A stretch of DNA of 64,000 nucleotides from Actinocrinis sp035605935 (GTDB taxonomy: Bacteria > Actinomycetota > Actinomycetes > Streptomycetales > Catenulisporaceae), in NCBI RefSeq assembly GCF_035605935.1, contig NZ_DATNGK010000263.1, forward strand, positions 1 through 64,000, read 5' to 3'. Shown here piece by piece: positions 1 through 7,879 of the stretch. A program made the translations under genes and the position numbers. A model generated the notes under the pieces. That model did no database searches. It saw only the letters and a list, made by a program, of their open reading frames with translations, and was not told the DNA's origin. Every line of letters begins with the position of its first letter. Position 1 is the first letter of the stretch.

Positions 1-138
1 CACCGCATGTGCGTCGCGCGTGCCGATGACCGACGCTTCGGGCACCGCCTCGGCCAATTCCGCGAGGCTGCGCTGCGGAGTGTGTCCCGGTCTCGGCTGG
101 CCGGTCGCGGGGGGCGGTTGTTTGAGCGGGTTCGGCAC
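1..138 (-). CDS. murE: UDP-N-acetylmuramyl-tripeptide synthetase MurE, N-terminal part (cut by window edge)
   Basis: The minus-strand frame running off the left edge encodes a proline-rich start followed by RSLAELAEAVPEASVIG and TRDAHAV. This looks like the N-terminal substrate-binding domain of MurE, in which a LAEL-type helix precedes the conserved V-x-G-x-x-x-D-S/A-R stretch. MurE adds the third amino acid to the peptidoglycan stem peptide in the cytoplasm. Its position directly downstream of ftsI is the standard dcw order. The GTG at 138 is a guess for the start; no strong Shine-Dalgarno (SD) sequence is visible. Only about 46 codons are present, so the call rests mainly on context. Confidence 0.6.
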   Translation of the reverse strand, partial: MPNPLKQPPPATGQPRPGHTPQRSLAELAEAVPEASVIGTRDAHAV

Positions 139-281
139 GACCGGCAGGCTACCGTGTCCCGGCGTGCCCGCGTGCCAGCGACCCCGGAAGATCCCGGCAG
201 GTTTCGACTGCTCACAGAACCGTTATCAGATCGTCACTGCGCGATCATCGGGTGTCCCGCCGCCGATCGCGTCTGGCGACC

Positions 282-2216
282 TCACCAGGTGACCGGCAGG
301 TCCGGCGGCTTGGTCCCGGTGGGCGGGATCGCCTTGCTCTGCAAGGCGAAGGACATCACCTTCTGGAACACCGGGGCCGCGATCGAGCCGCCGAAGTACG
401 GGCCGCTCGTCGGGTTCTGGATCACCACGGAGACCACCAGCTGCGGGTTGTCGGCCGGGGCGAATCCGATGAAAGAGGCCGTGTAGCCGCAGTAACCGCC
501 GCACCGGCTGTCGTAGCGGTTTGCGGTACCCGTCTTGCCCGCGACGCGGTATCCCGCGATCTTCGCGGCCGGCGCGGTGCCCTTCTCCGAGACGACAGAT
601 TCCATCATCTGCTCGACCTGGTGCGCGGTGCTGGCGGAGACCACCTGGGTGCGTTGCGCGGTCGGGGCCGGGGTGAATCGGCCGTTCGCGTCGACGTATC
701 CCTTGACCAGATTGGGCGTTACGCGCACCCCGGCGTCGGCGATCGTGGCGAACACACTGGTGGCCTGTACCGCGTTGACCGAAAGGCCTTGGCCGAACGG
801 GATGGTGTACCGCTGCGATCCGCTCCACTTGGACGGGGGCGCGAGGATGCCAGCCGATTCGCCGGGCAGGTGCAGGCCGGTGGGCTGGCCGAAGCCGAAC
901 TCGCTCATGTAGCGGTACAGGAGCTGGTCCCGGTTAGGGCCGAACTTGTCGCTGGTCTCGATGGTGCCGATGTTGCTTGACTCGGCCAGCACGCCGGTGA
1001 GCGTGAGTTGTTCGGTGCCGTGGTTGGTGTCGTCGCGGAATGTGGTCCCTTCGCGCAGGATCGCGCCGGGCACCACGACGCGCGTGGTCGGCGTGGCCAC
1101 ACCTTGCTGTATGGCTGCGGCCATCGTGATGACCTTGGCCACGGATCCCGGTTCGTAGACCTCGGAGACCGCGCGGTCGCCGAGGTCGGCGGGGTTCGCG
1201 GCGGCCAGGTTCGACTGGTCGTAGCTCGGCGAGGTGGCCAGCGCCAGGATCGCGCCGGAGCGCGGGTCCATGACCACGACCGTGCCCGAGGCCGCCTTGG
1301 ACTTGGCGACCTGCGCGTCGATTGCCTGCTGCGCGGCCCACTGGATCGGGCTGTCGATCGTGGTCTCGATGGAGGTACCGGGCACCGATGCCTGCTCGTT
1401 GATACCTGCGGTCGGGATCTCGGTGCCTGCTGCGGCCTGATAGGAGATCCGGCCGTTCTTGCCGGCCAGCGTGCTGTTGTAAGCGCTTTCCAGACCGGCT
1501 GCGCCCTTTCCGGAGCCATCGATGAAGCCGACGACGTTGGCGGCCAGGGGTCCGCTCGGGTAGACCGTCTTGGCGTGCGGTACGCCGTAGACCCCGGACA
1601 GGCCGAGCGCCTTGATCTGGTTCCAGACCTGCGGCGTGACCTGGTTGGCCAGCATGACGTAACGGGTCGTCACGTTGGACAGCTTGGTGCGCAGCGCGAG
1701 GACGTCGACGTTGCCCGGCGGGTCACCGAGCAGCGCCGCGAGCTTGGACGCATAGACCGCGGGGTCCTGTTTGAGGGATCTGATCTGCACCGGGTCGGCG
1801 GTGACGTCGACCGCGTCGGCCGATTCGGCAAGGGGCTGGCCTGCGGAATCCAGTATCGATCCGCGCGTCGCGGTCAGCACGTAGTCCTGGGTCCGCCCGG
1901 CCGAGGCGCTGGCGCCGTAGCCGGCCGAGTCCATGGCCTGGAGTTGGAAGATCCGGCCGCCGAAGAGGGAGAGGATGAACGCCATCGCGATCATCCCGAC
2001 CCGCAGCCGGCGGCGCGGATCGCCGAGCCGCAGCGGCTTCGCGGACACGCCTGGCGCAGCCGAGGGCCGCGACGGGGCGGGCGTGAACCGGTTTTCGGCG
2101 CGGGCTCGCGCGGCCGGGCCCGGCTTGGCGGGCTGACCTGGTGTACGACGCGGCGGTACACCGCGGCCACTTGCTGCGCCCTTCTGCGGGCGATTGCTGT
2201 TGCGGTCCGGGCTCAC
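282..2216 (-). CDS. ftsI: Peptidoglycan transpeptidase FtsI (PBP3, class B PBP)
   Basis: 644 residues. Septal D,D-transpeptidase that crosslinks peptidoglycan at division together with FtsW. A basic, proline-rich cytoplasmic tail (1-70) precedes one membrane anchor (about 73-92), then the PBP dimerisation domain with RGSILDSAGQPLA (118-130). The transpeptidase domain has all three catalytic motifs: S-V-A-K with nucleophile Ser358, SSN at 413-415 and KTG at 561-563. Two cysteines after KTG (RCGGYCGY, about 571-576) could form a disulfide. The ATG overlaps the ftsL-like stop by 4 bp (ATGA), so translation is probably coupled. Length is normal for the family and no defect is visible. Confidence 0.96.
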   Translation of the reverse strand: MSPDRNSNRPQKGAASGRGVPPRRTPGQPAKPGPAARARAENRFTPAPSRPSAAPGVSAKPLRLGDPRRRLRVGMIAMAFILSLFGGRIFQLQAMDSAGYGASASAGRTQDYVLTATRGSILDSAGQPLAESADAVDVTADPVQIRSLKQDPAVYASKLAALLGDPPGNVDVLALRTKLSNVTTRYVMLANQVTPQVWNQIKALGLSGVYGVPHAKTVYPSGPLAANVVGFIDGSGKGAAGLESAYNSTLAGKNGRISYQAAAGTEIPTAGINEQASVPGTSIETTIDSPIQWAAQQAIDAQVAKSKAASGTVVVMDPRSGAILALATSPSYDQSNLAAANPADLGDRAVSEVYEPGSVAKVITMAAAIQQGVATPTTRVVVPGAILREGTTFRDDTNHGTEQLTLTGVLAESSNIGTIETSDKFGPNRDQLLYRYMSEFGFGQPTGLHLPGESAGILAPPSKWSGSQRYTIPFGQGLSVNAVQATSVFATIADAGVRVTPNLVKGYVDANGRFTPAPTAQRTQVVSASTAHQVEQMMESVVSEKGTAPAAKIAGYRVAGKTGTANRYDSRCGGYCGYTASFIGFAPADNPQLVVSVVIQNPTSGPYFGGSIAAPVFQKVMSFALQSKAIPPTGTKPPDLPVTW

Positions 2217-2851
2217 GGGCGCGATCCGGTGGCTGAGGCCGACGCGGTCGGCGTGGTGGCGTCCTGCGGTGACGCCGAGGCACCGGCCGAGGACTTGGGC
2301 GACACGTTCGGCGAGACGGGTACCGCCGGGGTCTTCGCCGGAGGCATCGCGCGGCTAGAAACTCCGGGAGACGCGCTTGCCGTGGCGGTTGCGGACGCCG
2401 ACGGTGACTGGGACGCATTCGCCGACGGCGACGAGGACGCCGCCGGCGCGGGCGGAGCAGTGGTCGGCGCCGGGGTCGGGACGCCGAGCACCGCGCCGTT
2501 ACCGGGGTCGAGGAACACCGGACGCGGGTTCGGTACCAGGCCGAGCGCGGCGGCCTGCGAGGCGAGCGCGCCGGGGGCGGCGAGCCCGGCGAGGCGCAGT
2601 TGCAGCTCCTGCTGTTGGTCCGTCAGCTGGCTCTGCCGTTTCTGTGCGGCCTGGATCTGGAAGGCGCCGCGGTCCAGCGCGGTGTTGAGCAGCAGCAGGA
2701 GCACTAGGCCGATGGCGAGCAGGCAGAGCACGAGGATGGCGAACGGGACCACGGAACGGCGTCCGGCGAAGCCCTCGATGACGGCGACCGGACCCGCCTT
2801 GCCTGGGCGGCGCACCGCGGCCGGCGGCCGGTCGGGCGGTCCCGGGCTCAT
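2213..2851 (-). CDS. ftsL: FtsL-like septum protein with long Pro/Ala/Ser/Thr tail
   Basis: 212 residues from the ATG at 2851, which has a G-rich SD just upstream; a longer frame extends to 2920 without support. Layout: cytoplasmic basic N-terminus (1-35), one membrane helix (about 38-57, IILVLCLLAIGLVLLLLL-like), then a Q/L-rich coiled coil (about 65-95) ending in ALGLVPNPRPVFL, typical of actinobacterial FtsL. FtsL works with FtsB and FtsQ to activate FtsWI. The last 85-90 residues, outside the membrane, are almost only P, A, S and T, an unusual extension. Sequence identity is weak, as usual for FtsL; the call rests on topology and its place between rsmH and ftsI. Confidence 0.85.
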   Translation of the reverse strand: MSPGPPDRPPAAVRRPGKAGPVAVIEGFAGRRSVVPFAILVLCLLAIGLVLLLLLNTALDRGAFQIQAAQKRQSQLTDQQQELQLRLAGLAAPGALASQAAALGLVPNPRPVFLDPGNGAVLGVPTPAPTTAPPAPAASSSPSANASQSPSASATATASASPGVSSRAMPPAKTPAVPVSPNVSPKSSAGASASPQDATTPTASASATGSRP

Positions 2852-2966
2852 CGCCGCACCCCCGTGCCTGCTGCAACCATGGCGGCCAGTATTCCGCACG
2901 AGCCGAGCCGGGCGGTGCAACGGCGCGGCCTGTGGCCCCTATTCTCAGATTTACAGCCAGATCTTC

Positions 2967-3036
2967 AGGTAGGCACAGTTTCAGGTCGGCACAGTTTCAG
3001 GTAGGCACAGTCTGAGGTCGGCTCAGCCTCAGGTTC
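2967..3036. repeat. 16-bp tandem repeat between rsmH and ftsL
   Basis: Four full copies and a partial fifth of a 16-base unit lie head to tail: aggtaggcacagtttc (2967-2982), aggtcggcacagtttc (2983-2998), aggtaggcacagtctg (2999-3014), aggtcggctcagcctc (3015-3030), then aggttc. Position 5 alternates a/c between copies, so the higher-order unit is 32 bp. The array starts 3 bp after the rsmH stop and sits about 115 bp before the ftsL start. Confidence 0.9.
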
Positions 3037-3038
3037 AA

Positions 3039-4160
3039 TCAGCGGCGCCGGTTCGCGCTCTTCCGCTCGCTGCCCTTGCCAGTGTTCTTCCGCTCACGGC
3101 TCATCAGCCGGTCCGCGACTGCGCCCTCCCGCACCCGCTCGGCAGCCCGGAACTTCGCCGACGCGGCCCTCGGGTTCTGCGCTACCTCATCCTCGGTCGG
3201 CTCCTCGGCCCCGCGCGTGACCAGCTTGAGCAACGGCTCGGTGTCGGGAGGCGCGATGGGCAGGCCGGGCGGAGCCGTCGAAGCGGCGCCGGCCGCCAGG
3301 ACCCGCTTGACCAGGCGGTCCTCCAGCGAGTGATAAGCGAGCACGGCGATCCGGCCGCCGACCGCCAGTGCGTCGACCGCGGCCGGGATCGCCCGCTCCA
3401 GCACGGTGAGTTCAGCGTTCACCTCGATCCGCAGTGCCTGGAACGTGCGCTTGGCCGGATGCCCGCCGGTGCGCCGCGTGGCCGCGGGAATCGCCGTACG
3501 CACCAGTTCCGCCAGTGGGCCGGTCGTCGCGATCGGCTCCTTCGCCCGAGCGGCGACGATCGCCGAGGCGACCCGGCCCGCGAAGCGCTCCTCGCCGTAC
3601 TCGCGCAGGATGCGAGCTAGCTCTGGAGCCGAATACGTGTTGACGACCTCGTAAGCAGAAAGCGCCGCGCCCTGGTCCATCCGCATATCCAACGGGGCGT
3701 CATACGCATAGGCGAAGCCGCGCTCGCGCAGGTCGAGTTGCAGCGAGGAGACGCCGAGGTCGAACAAAATGCCGTGAATCCGCGGCACGCCCAGCCGATC
3801 CAGCACTGTGGGCAGCTCGTCATAGATCGCGTGTACGAGATCGATCCGGTCCGCGAAGGCGGCAAGCCGCCGGCCCGAACGTTCGAGCGCCTGCGGATCG
3901 CGGTCGAGACCGATCAGCCGGATCTGTGGAAACCGGGTGAGTAGCGCCTCGCTGTGCCCGCCGAGACCGAGCGTGGCGTCGACGAAGACCGCGCCGGGGG
4001 CCGCCGCCGCGGCCAGGGCCTCGACGCAGCGGTCGAGCATGACGGGCACGTGCCCGGCTTCACCGGAGGGTTGTGGATCGTCGCTGGAATCCGGCTCGGC
4101 AGCCGGTCGCGAATCACCCTTTCGAGCCTTGTCGCCGCCGCCCTGCGGATCACTCACCAT
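3039..4160 (-). CDS. rsmH: 16S rRNA (cytosine1402-N4)-methyltransferase RsmH
   Basis: 373 residues from the ATG at 4160. RsmH (MraW) transfers a methyl group from SAM to N4 of C1402 in the 16S rRNA P site. The family start motif GHVPVML is at 36-42 and the SAM-binding loop DATLGLGGHS at 61-70, followed by GLDRDPQAL, LGVSSLQLD, RTFQALRIEVN and LAYHSLEDR. The first 35 residues are an acidic linker absent from most homologues. The frame stays open upstream to 4574, inside mraZ, but that translation looks non-coding, so I use the internal ATG. The C-terminus is basic (RKNTGKGSERKSANRRR). Second gene of the dcw operon. Confidence 0.95.
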   Translation of the reverse strand: MVSDPQGGGDKARKGDSRPAAEPDSSDDPQPSGEAGHVPVMLDRCVEALAAAAAPGAVFVDATLGLGGHSEALLTRFPQIRLIGLDRDPQALERSGRRLAAFADRIDLVHAIYDELPTVLDRLGVPRIHGILFDLGVSSLQLDLRERGFAYAYDAPLDMRMDQGAALSAYEVVNTYSAPELARILREYGEERFAGRVASAIVAARAKEPIATTGPLAELVRTAIPAATRRTGGHPAKRTFQALRIEVNAELTVLERAIPAAVDALAVGGRIAVLAYHSLEDRLVKRVLAAGAASTAPPGLPIAPPDTEPLLKLVTRGAEEPTEDEVAQNPRAASAKFRAAERVREGAVADRLMSRERKNTGKGSERKSANRRR

Positions 4161-4468
4161 GTCGGCCAGTATTCCATCGCAGCTCACGGCATCGAACCAC
4201 GACAGCCGGCACCCGGCGCGCCGGAACGCCGCGACACGCCATGGCGACGCAGCACACCGATACGCCTCGGTGGGGCGACACTGGAAGTGGCGCCGCGGCC
4301 GTAGGTCCCCGCCCGCTCGGATGTACTCACGAACGCTCTGGAACCGGGGAAGGGGCTTCAGAACGCGGGTGAGCGGGTGGAGGCCCACGGCCGCGGCGCG
4401 CCGCTTTTTCAGCGGCGATCGCGACCCTGGTCCGTTGGCCTGGGCAATGCGCTGCTCAGGGTGCTCGG
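4161..4468. other. Intergenic region mraZ-rsmH
   Basis: About 308 bp without a supported gene, long for this cluster. The only structure seen is a 7-bp hairpin at 4399-4417 (cgccgct, loop ttttc, agcggcg), about 50 bp past the mraZ stop on the minus strand. It could be a weak attenuator between mraZ and rsmH. The open frame upstream of rsmH crosses this region but lacks coding character. Confidence 0.5.
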
Positions 4469-4945
4469 TCAGGGCAGGTCCGGCGCCACCCCCCGGAACA
4501 GGTCGTCCTGGTCCAGGTCGGCGAAGGCCGGTTCCTTCTCGGCGACGTAGCGGTCCCAGGCCGCCGCGTCCCACAGCTCGAAGTGCGTGTCCGCGCCGAC
4601 CACGGCGACCTGCTGGGTCAGGCCGGCGTACTCGCGCAGCGCGGGCGGCAGGGTGATCCGGCCCTGCTTGTCGAAGGACTGCTCACTGGCGCCCGCGTAG
4701 AGCACCCGCAAGTAGTCCCGGACCGCGCGGGGCGAAGCGAGCGGTCCCGCCGAGGGGGCACGGCGAATCCGGTCGGCCGCCTCGGCAAACGCCGACGCGG
4801 GCCACACCGAAAGGCACCGCTCCTGCCCCTTCGTGATCACCAGCCGCTCCGTTCCGTCGATCCTGGCCGCCTCCTCGCGGAACCGGGCCGGCAGGATCAG
4901 CCGGCCCTTGTCGTCCAGGCGCGGGACGAAGGTGCCGAGGAACAT
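4469..4945 (-). CDS. mraZ: Transcriptional regulator MraZ
   Basis: 158 residues, slightly longer than the usual ~143. MraZ is a ring-forming DNA-binding protein with two AbrB-like swapped-hairpin domains that controls the division and cell-wall cluster by binding repeats upstream of its own gene. Both signature strands are present: DDKGRLILPARFRE (11-24) and FDKQGRITLPPALR (91-104). The extra length is an acidic C-terminal tail (EKEPAFADLDQDDLFRG). The ATG at 4945 has a good GGAGG-type SD 6 bp upstream. First gene of mraZ-rsmH-ftsL-ftsI-murE; matching operator boxes lie at 5080-5105. Confidence 0.96.
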   Translation of the reverse strand: MFLGTFVPRLDDKGRLILPARFREEAARIDGTERLVITKGQERCLSVWPASAFAEAADRIRRAPSAGPLASPRAVRDYLRVLYAGASEQSFDKQGRITLPPALREYAGLTQQVAVVGADTHFELWDAAAWDRYVAEKEPAFADLDQDDLFRGVAPDLP

Positions 4946-5330
4946 CGGCGCCTCCTACCGGCCAGGACGGACCACTCGGCCTCGGACTTCTCCTCGGACG
5001 TGGCGGTCAGCGGACGTTGCGCACAGGACTCGGCAGGGCGCGCTACGAGTAACCACGCCTTGACGTCATCCCACACGGCCTCCACTTCCCTCCACTCTAC
5101 TCCACAAACCGCCCCCTACGCCGTCCGAGTACTCCACTTCGTCGCAGATTCCGGGTTTCCGGACGACTTAGGAAAAGGGCAGGGCGACACGGATTGGATC
5201 AGGGTTCGGTTCACTCGGCGGCGGAAAACGAAAGGGCCGTCCCACCTCTTGCACATACACGGTCGGCATCGGGCAAGATGACCCCAACGGCCGACCAATA
5301 AAGAGTGGCCGTGAACGAGGGGAGGGTCCG
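4946..5330. other. Divergent promoter region mraZ / moxR
   Basis: 385 bp between the divergent mraZ and MoxR operons. It holds the MraZ box (5080-5105) and must contain both promoters. No ORF here has coding character. An SD-like gaggggaggg at 5315-5325 serves the MoxR GTG start. Confidence 0.6.
5080..5105 (-). promoter_or_regulatory. MraZ box: three GTGGAG repeats at 10-bp spacing
   Basis: On the minus strand GTGGAG occurs at 5105-5100, 5095-5090 and 5085-5080, exactly one helical turn apart; a fourth GTGGG core sits at 5070-5074, one base out of register. Known MraZ operators are arrays of GTGG/TGGG-type boxes with 10-bp periodicity upstream of mraZ. The array is about 135 bp before the mraZ start, so it should overlap or flank the operon promoter and allow autoregulation. 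Confidence 0.85.
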
Positions 5331-6371
5331 GTGCCGGGCAGCACTCAGGCGCAGGACGGCGAACAGTACGATCAGCGCCAGGACCAGCGCGCTGCGTCCG
5401 GAATCCAACGGGCTGACCGGATTTCCGCGGTCACCGAGCGGATCCACCGCCGGGTCGAGTCGGTCATCGAGGGCAAGGGCGAGGCGGTGCGTCTCGCGCT
5501 GACGGTGCTGCTGGCCGAGGGGCACCTGCTGATCGAGGACGTTCCCGGTGTCGGCAAGACCATGCTGGCCAAGGCCCTGGCCAAGTCGATCGACTGCACG
5601 GTGCGGCGCATCCAGTTCACCCCGGACCTGCTGCCCTCGGACGTGACCGGCGTGACGATCTTCGATCCGCAGCGGCGCGAGTTCGAGTTCAAGCCCGGCG
5701 CGGTGTTCGCGCACATCGTGCTCGGCGACGAGATCAACCGCGCCTCGCCGAAAACCCAGTCCGCGCTCCTTGAGTGCATGGGCGAGCGCCAGGTGACCGT
5801 GGACGGAGTCAGCTATCCGCTGGACACCCCGTTCATGGTGATCGCGACGCAGAACCCGGTGGAGATGGAGGGCACGTATCCGCTCCCCGAGGCTCAGCGC
5901 GACCGTTTCATGGCTCGCATCGCGATGGGTTATCCGGCGCCGGCCGCCGAGCTGCGGATGCTCGACGGGCACAGCGCGGCCAATCCGCTCGACGAAGTGG
6001 TACCGGTCGCCGGGACGCACGACATCATCAAGCTGATCGACGCGGTACGAACCGTTCATGTGTCTGAGGACGTTAAGCGGTATGTGATCGACCTCGTTAC
6101 GGCCACACGCTCGGTCGGCGATCTGCGCCTCGGTGCGTCACCGCGCGCCGCGCTGCACCTGGTGCGGGCCGCCCGCGCCAAGGCCGCGCTGGAGGACCGC
6201 GATTTCGTGCTCCCGGATGATGTGAAGGCGCTGGCAGTACCGGTACTCGCACACCGGCTGATCCCTACCGCGGAGGCGAGGGTCGCCCGCCGCTCCCCCG
6301 AGCAGATCGTGCTGGACCTGCTCGACCAAGTCCCGATCGACGGCCAAACCACACGGCGCCCACGCGCCTGA
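5331..6371 (+). CDS. MoxR-family AAA+ ATPase
   Basis: 346 residues from a GTG with a strong GGAGGG SD. MoxR ATPases are chaperone-like AAA+ proteins that usually act with a DUF58/VWA partner encoded next door; targets are mostly unknown. Visible motifs: Walker A GVPGVGKT (70-77), Walker B VLGDE (130-134), sensor-1 region ATQNPVEMEGTYPLPEAQ and the arginine-containing RDRF. The first 30 residues are a Q/R-rich linker. The stop is 13 bp before the DUF58 gene, and the TgpA-type transglutaminase follows, giving the conserved MoxR-DUF58-transglutaminase operon. Confidence 0.93.
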   Translation: MPGSTQAQDGEQYDQRQDQRAASGIQRADRISAVTERIHRRVESVIEGKGEAVRLALTVLLAEGHLLIEDVPGVGKTMLAKALAKSIDCTVRRIQFTPDLLPSDVTGVTIFDPQRREFEFKPGAVFAHIVLGDEINRASPKTQSALLECMGERQVTVDGVSYPLDTPFMVIATQNPVEMEGTYPLPEAQRDRFMARIAMGYPAPAAELRMLDGHSAANPLDEVVPVAGTHDIIKLIDAVRTVHVSEDVKRYVIDLVTATRSVGDLRLGASPRAALHLVRAARAKAALEDRDFVLPDDVKALAVPVLAHRLIPTAEARVARRSPEQIVLDLLDQVPIDGQTTRRPRA

Positions 6372-6384
6372 CAGGCAGTCAGCG

Positions 6385-7863
6385 ATGAACACGCGCCCGC
6401 AGTCAAAGGTCCGGACCACGTTCCGGACCTTCTCGGCCGGGCTGACCACGCGGGGGCGTGCGTTCCTCTCCGCGGGGCTGGCCTCGGCCGCCTGCGCGAT
6501 CCTGCTCGGCTACGGTCCGCTGCTTCGCGTGGCGATCCTGCTGGTCGCGCTGCCGTTGGCGGCAGCCGGGATCACGTCAGCTTCGCGTTACCGCATCGCA
6601 TGCCGGCGCAGCCTAGAACCGGCACGGGTACCCGTCGGTTCTCCGGCGCGCGTACATCTGCGGTTGGAAAATGCGGCGCGGCTGCCGAGCACGCCGCTAC
6701 TCGTTGAGGATCAGGTGCCTTATACGCTTGGTTCGCGGCCGCGCTTCATCCTGCGCCGGATCGAGCCTGGGGGCAGCCGTCGCGTCGCGTACCGGGTGCG
6801 GTCGGACAGCCGTGGCCGCTACCAGCTCGGTCCGCTCTCCTTACGCAGCGCGGATCCGCTTGGACTGTTCGAGCTAACGCGCTCGTTCAGCGCCCAGCAC
6901 ACGCTGACGGTCGCGCCCAAGGTCGAGTCGCTTCCCGCAATCACGCTCGGCACCGTGTGGGCCGGGCACGGCGACGGCCATGCCGCGCACGCAGCGGCGG
7001 CCGGCGAGGACGACGTCGGCGTGCGCGAATACCGCTATGGCGACGAACTGCGGCGCATCCACTGGCGGGCCACCGCGCACCACGGCGAGATGATGGTGCG
7101 CCGCGAGGAGCAGACCTGGCACAGCCGCTGCACCATTCTGCTGGACAACCGCTCGGGCGCACACCGGGGCACCGGCCCGACGGCTTCGCTGGAGTGGGCC
7201 GTCTCGGCTGCCGCAAGCAGCGCGATCCACCTGCTGAACAACGGCTATACCGTGCACCTGAGCACCGGTGACGGCGGCGGCTCGATCCTCACCGACTCCG
7301 AGGACGCGGTACTCGACTCGCTCGCCGTGCTGCGGCCGGTGCACGCGGTGGGTCTGAGCCTTAGTCAGGCTGCTGCTGATGACCGGGCCGACAGTCTGAT
7401 CATCGCCTTCCTCGGCACCTTGACCGGCACGGACGCGACCGACCTGGCCCGCGCCAAGCCAGCCACGGCCAGCGCGGTCGCATTCCTGCTGGACGCACAG
7501 ACGTGGGCAGGCAGCTCGACGCCGGTCGCCGCGCTTCCGGCCGGGTTCGACGACGACCAGCAGCACGCGGCGGCCGTGCTGGAAGCAGGCGGCTGGCAGG
7601 TCGTCACCGCGCGCGCCGGGGACCGGTTCCCGGACCTGTGGCGGGTAGCTTCCCAGCACACCGCCGCACGCGTCGGCGTCGGCGACGATTCGTTGACCAT
7701 GGGCACGCCCACAGCCGCCGTCGTGAGCGCGACGACGGCCGACCCGGGCGAGGTCGCGGGAGTCAGCGCCGGGGGAACCAGCGCTGCCGGAAACGGCGCT
7801 TCTGGAAACGGCGCCGTGGGAATCGGCACCGCGGGAAACAGCGCGTCGGAGGCCGGGCGATGA
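6385..7863 (+). CDS. DUF58 domain protein
   Basis: 492 residues. Two hydrophobic segments near the N-terminus (about 27-62) anchor it to the membrane; the rest is predicted cytoplasmic. The DUF58 signature VREYRYGDELRRIHWRATA followed by HHGEMMVRREE is at about 213-242, after which comes a VWA-like fold (TILLDNRSG, about 248). The C-terminal 40 residues are a low-complexity Gly/Ala/Ser/Asn tail with repeated G-N-G/A-S-G units and are probably disordered. DUF58 proteins pair with MoxR ATPases. The gene lies between MoxR and the transglutaminase with short gaps (13 and 16 bp), so co-transcription is very likely. Confidence 0.9.
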   Translation: MNTRPQSKVRTTFRTFSAGLTTRGRAFLSAGLASAACAILLGYGPLLRVAILLVALPLAAAGITSASRYRIACRRSLEPARVPVGSPARVHLRLENAARLPSTPLLVEDQVPYTLGSRPRFILRRIEPGGSRRVAYRVRSDSRGRYQLGPLSLRSADPLGLFELTRSFSAQHTLTVAPKVESLPAITLGTVWAGHGDGHAAHAAAAGEDDVGVREYRYGDELRRIHWRATAHHGEMMVRREEQTWHSRCTILLDNRSGAHRGTGPTASLEWAVSAAASSAIHLLNNGYTVHLSTGDGGGSILTDSEDAVLDSLAVLRPVHAVGLSLSQAAADDRADSLIIAFLGTLTGTDATDLARAKPATASAVAFLLDAQTWAGSSTPVAALPAGFDDDQQHAAAVLEAGGWQVVTARAGDRFPDLWRVASQHTAARVGVGDDSLTMGTPTAAVVSATTADPGEVAGVSAGGTSAAGNGASGNGAVGIGTAGNSASEAGR

Positions 7864-7879
7864 CAGCAGGAGGCTTGCG

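Noticed and set aside
1008..2972. Long plus-strand open frame opposite ftsI and ftsL
   Set aside because: It is antisense to two well-supported genes, is Arg/Gly/Val-biased as expected from mirrored GC-rich codons, has no family motif and no SD.
4161..4574. Upstream extension of rsmH into mraZ
   Set aside because: The frame is open but the translation is Arg/Pro/Gly filler without similarity to RsmH; the ATG at 4160 fits the family length.
6045..6062. GAACCGTTC resembling a LexA half-site pair
   Set aside because: The spacer is 1 bp instead of 4 and it lies inside the MoxR coding region.
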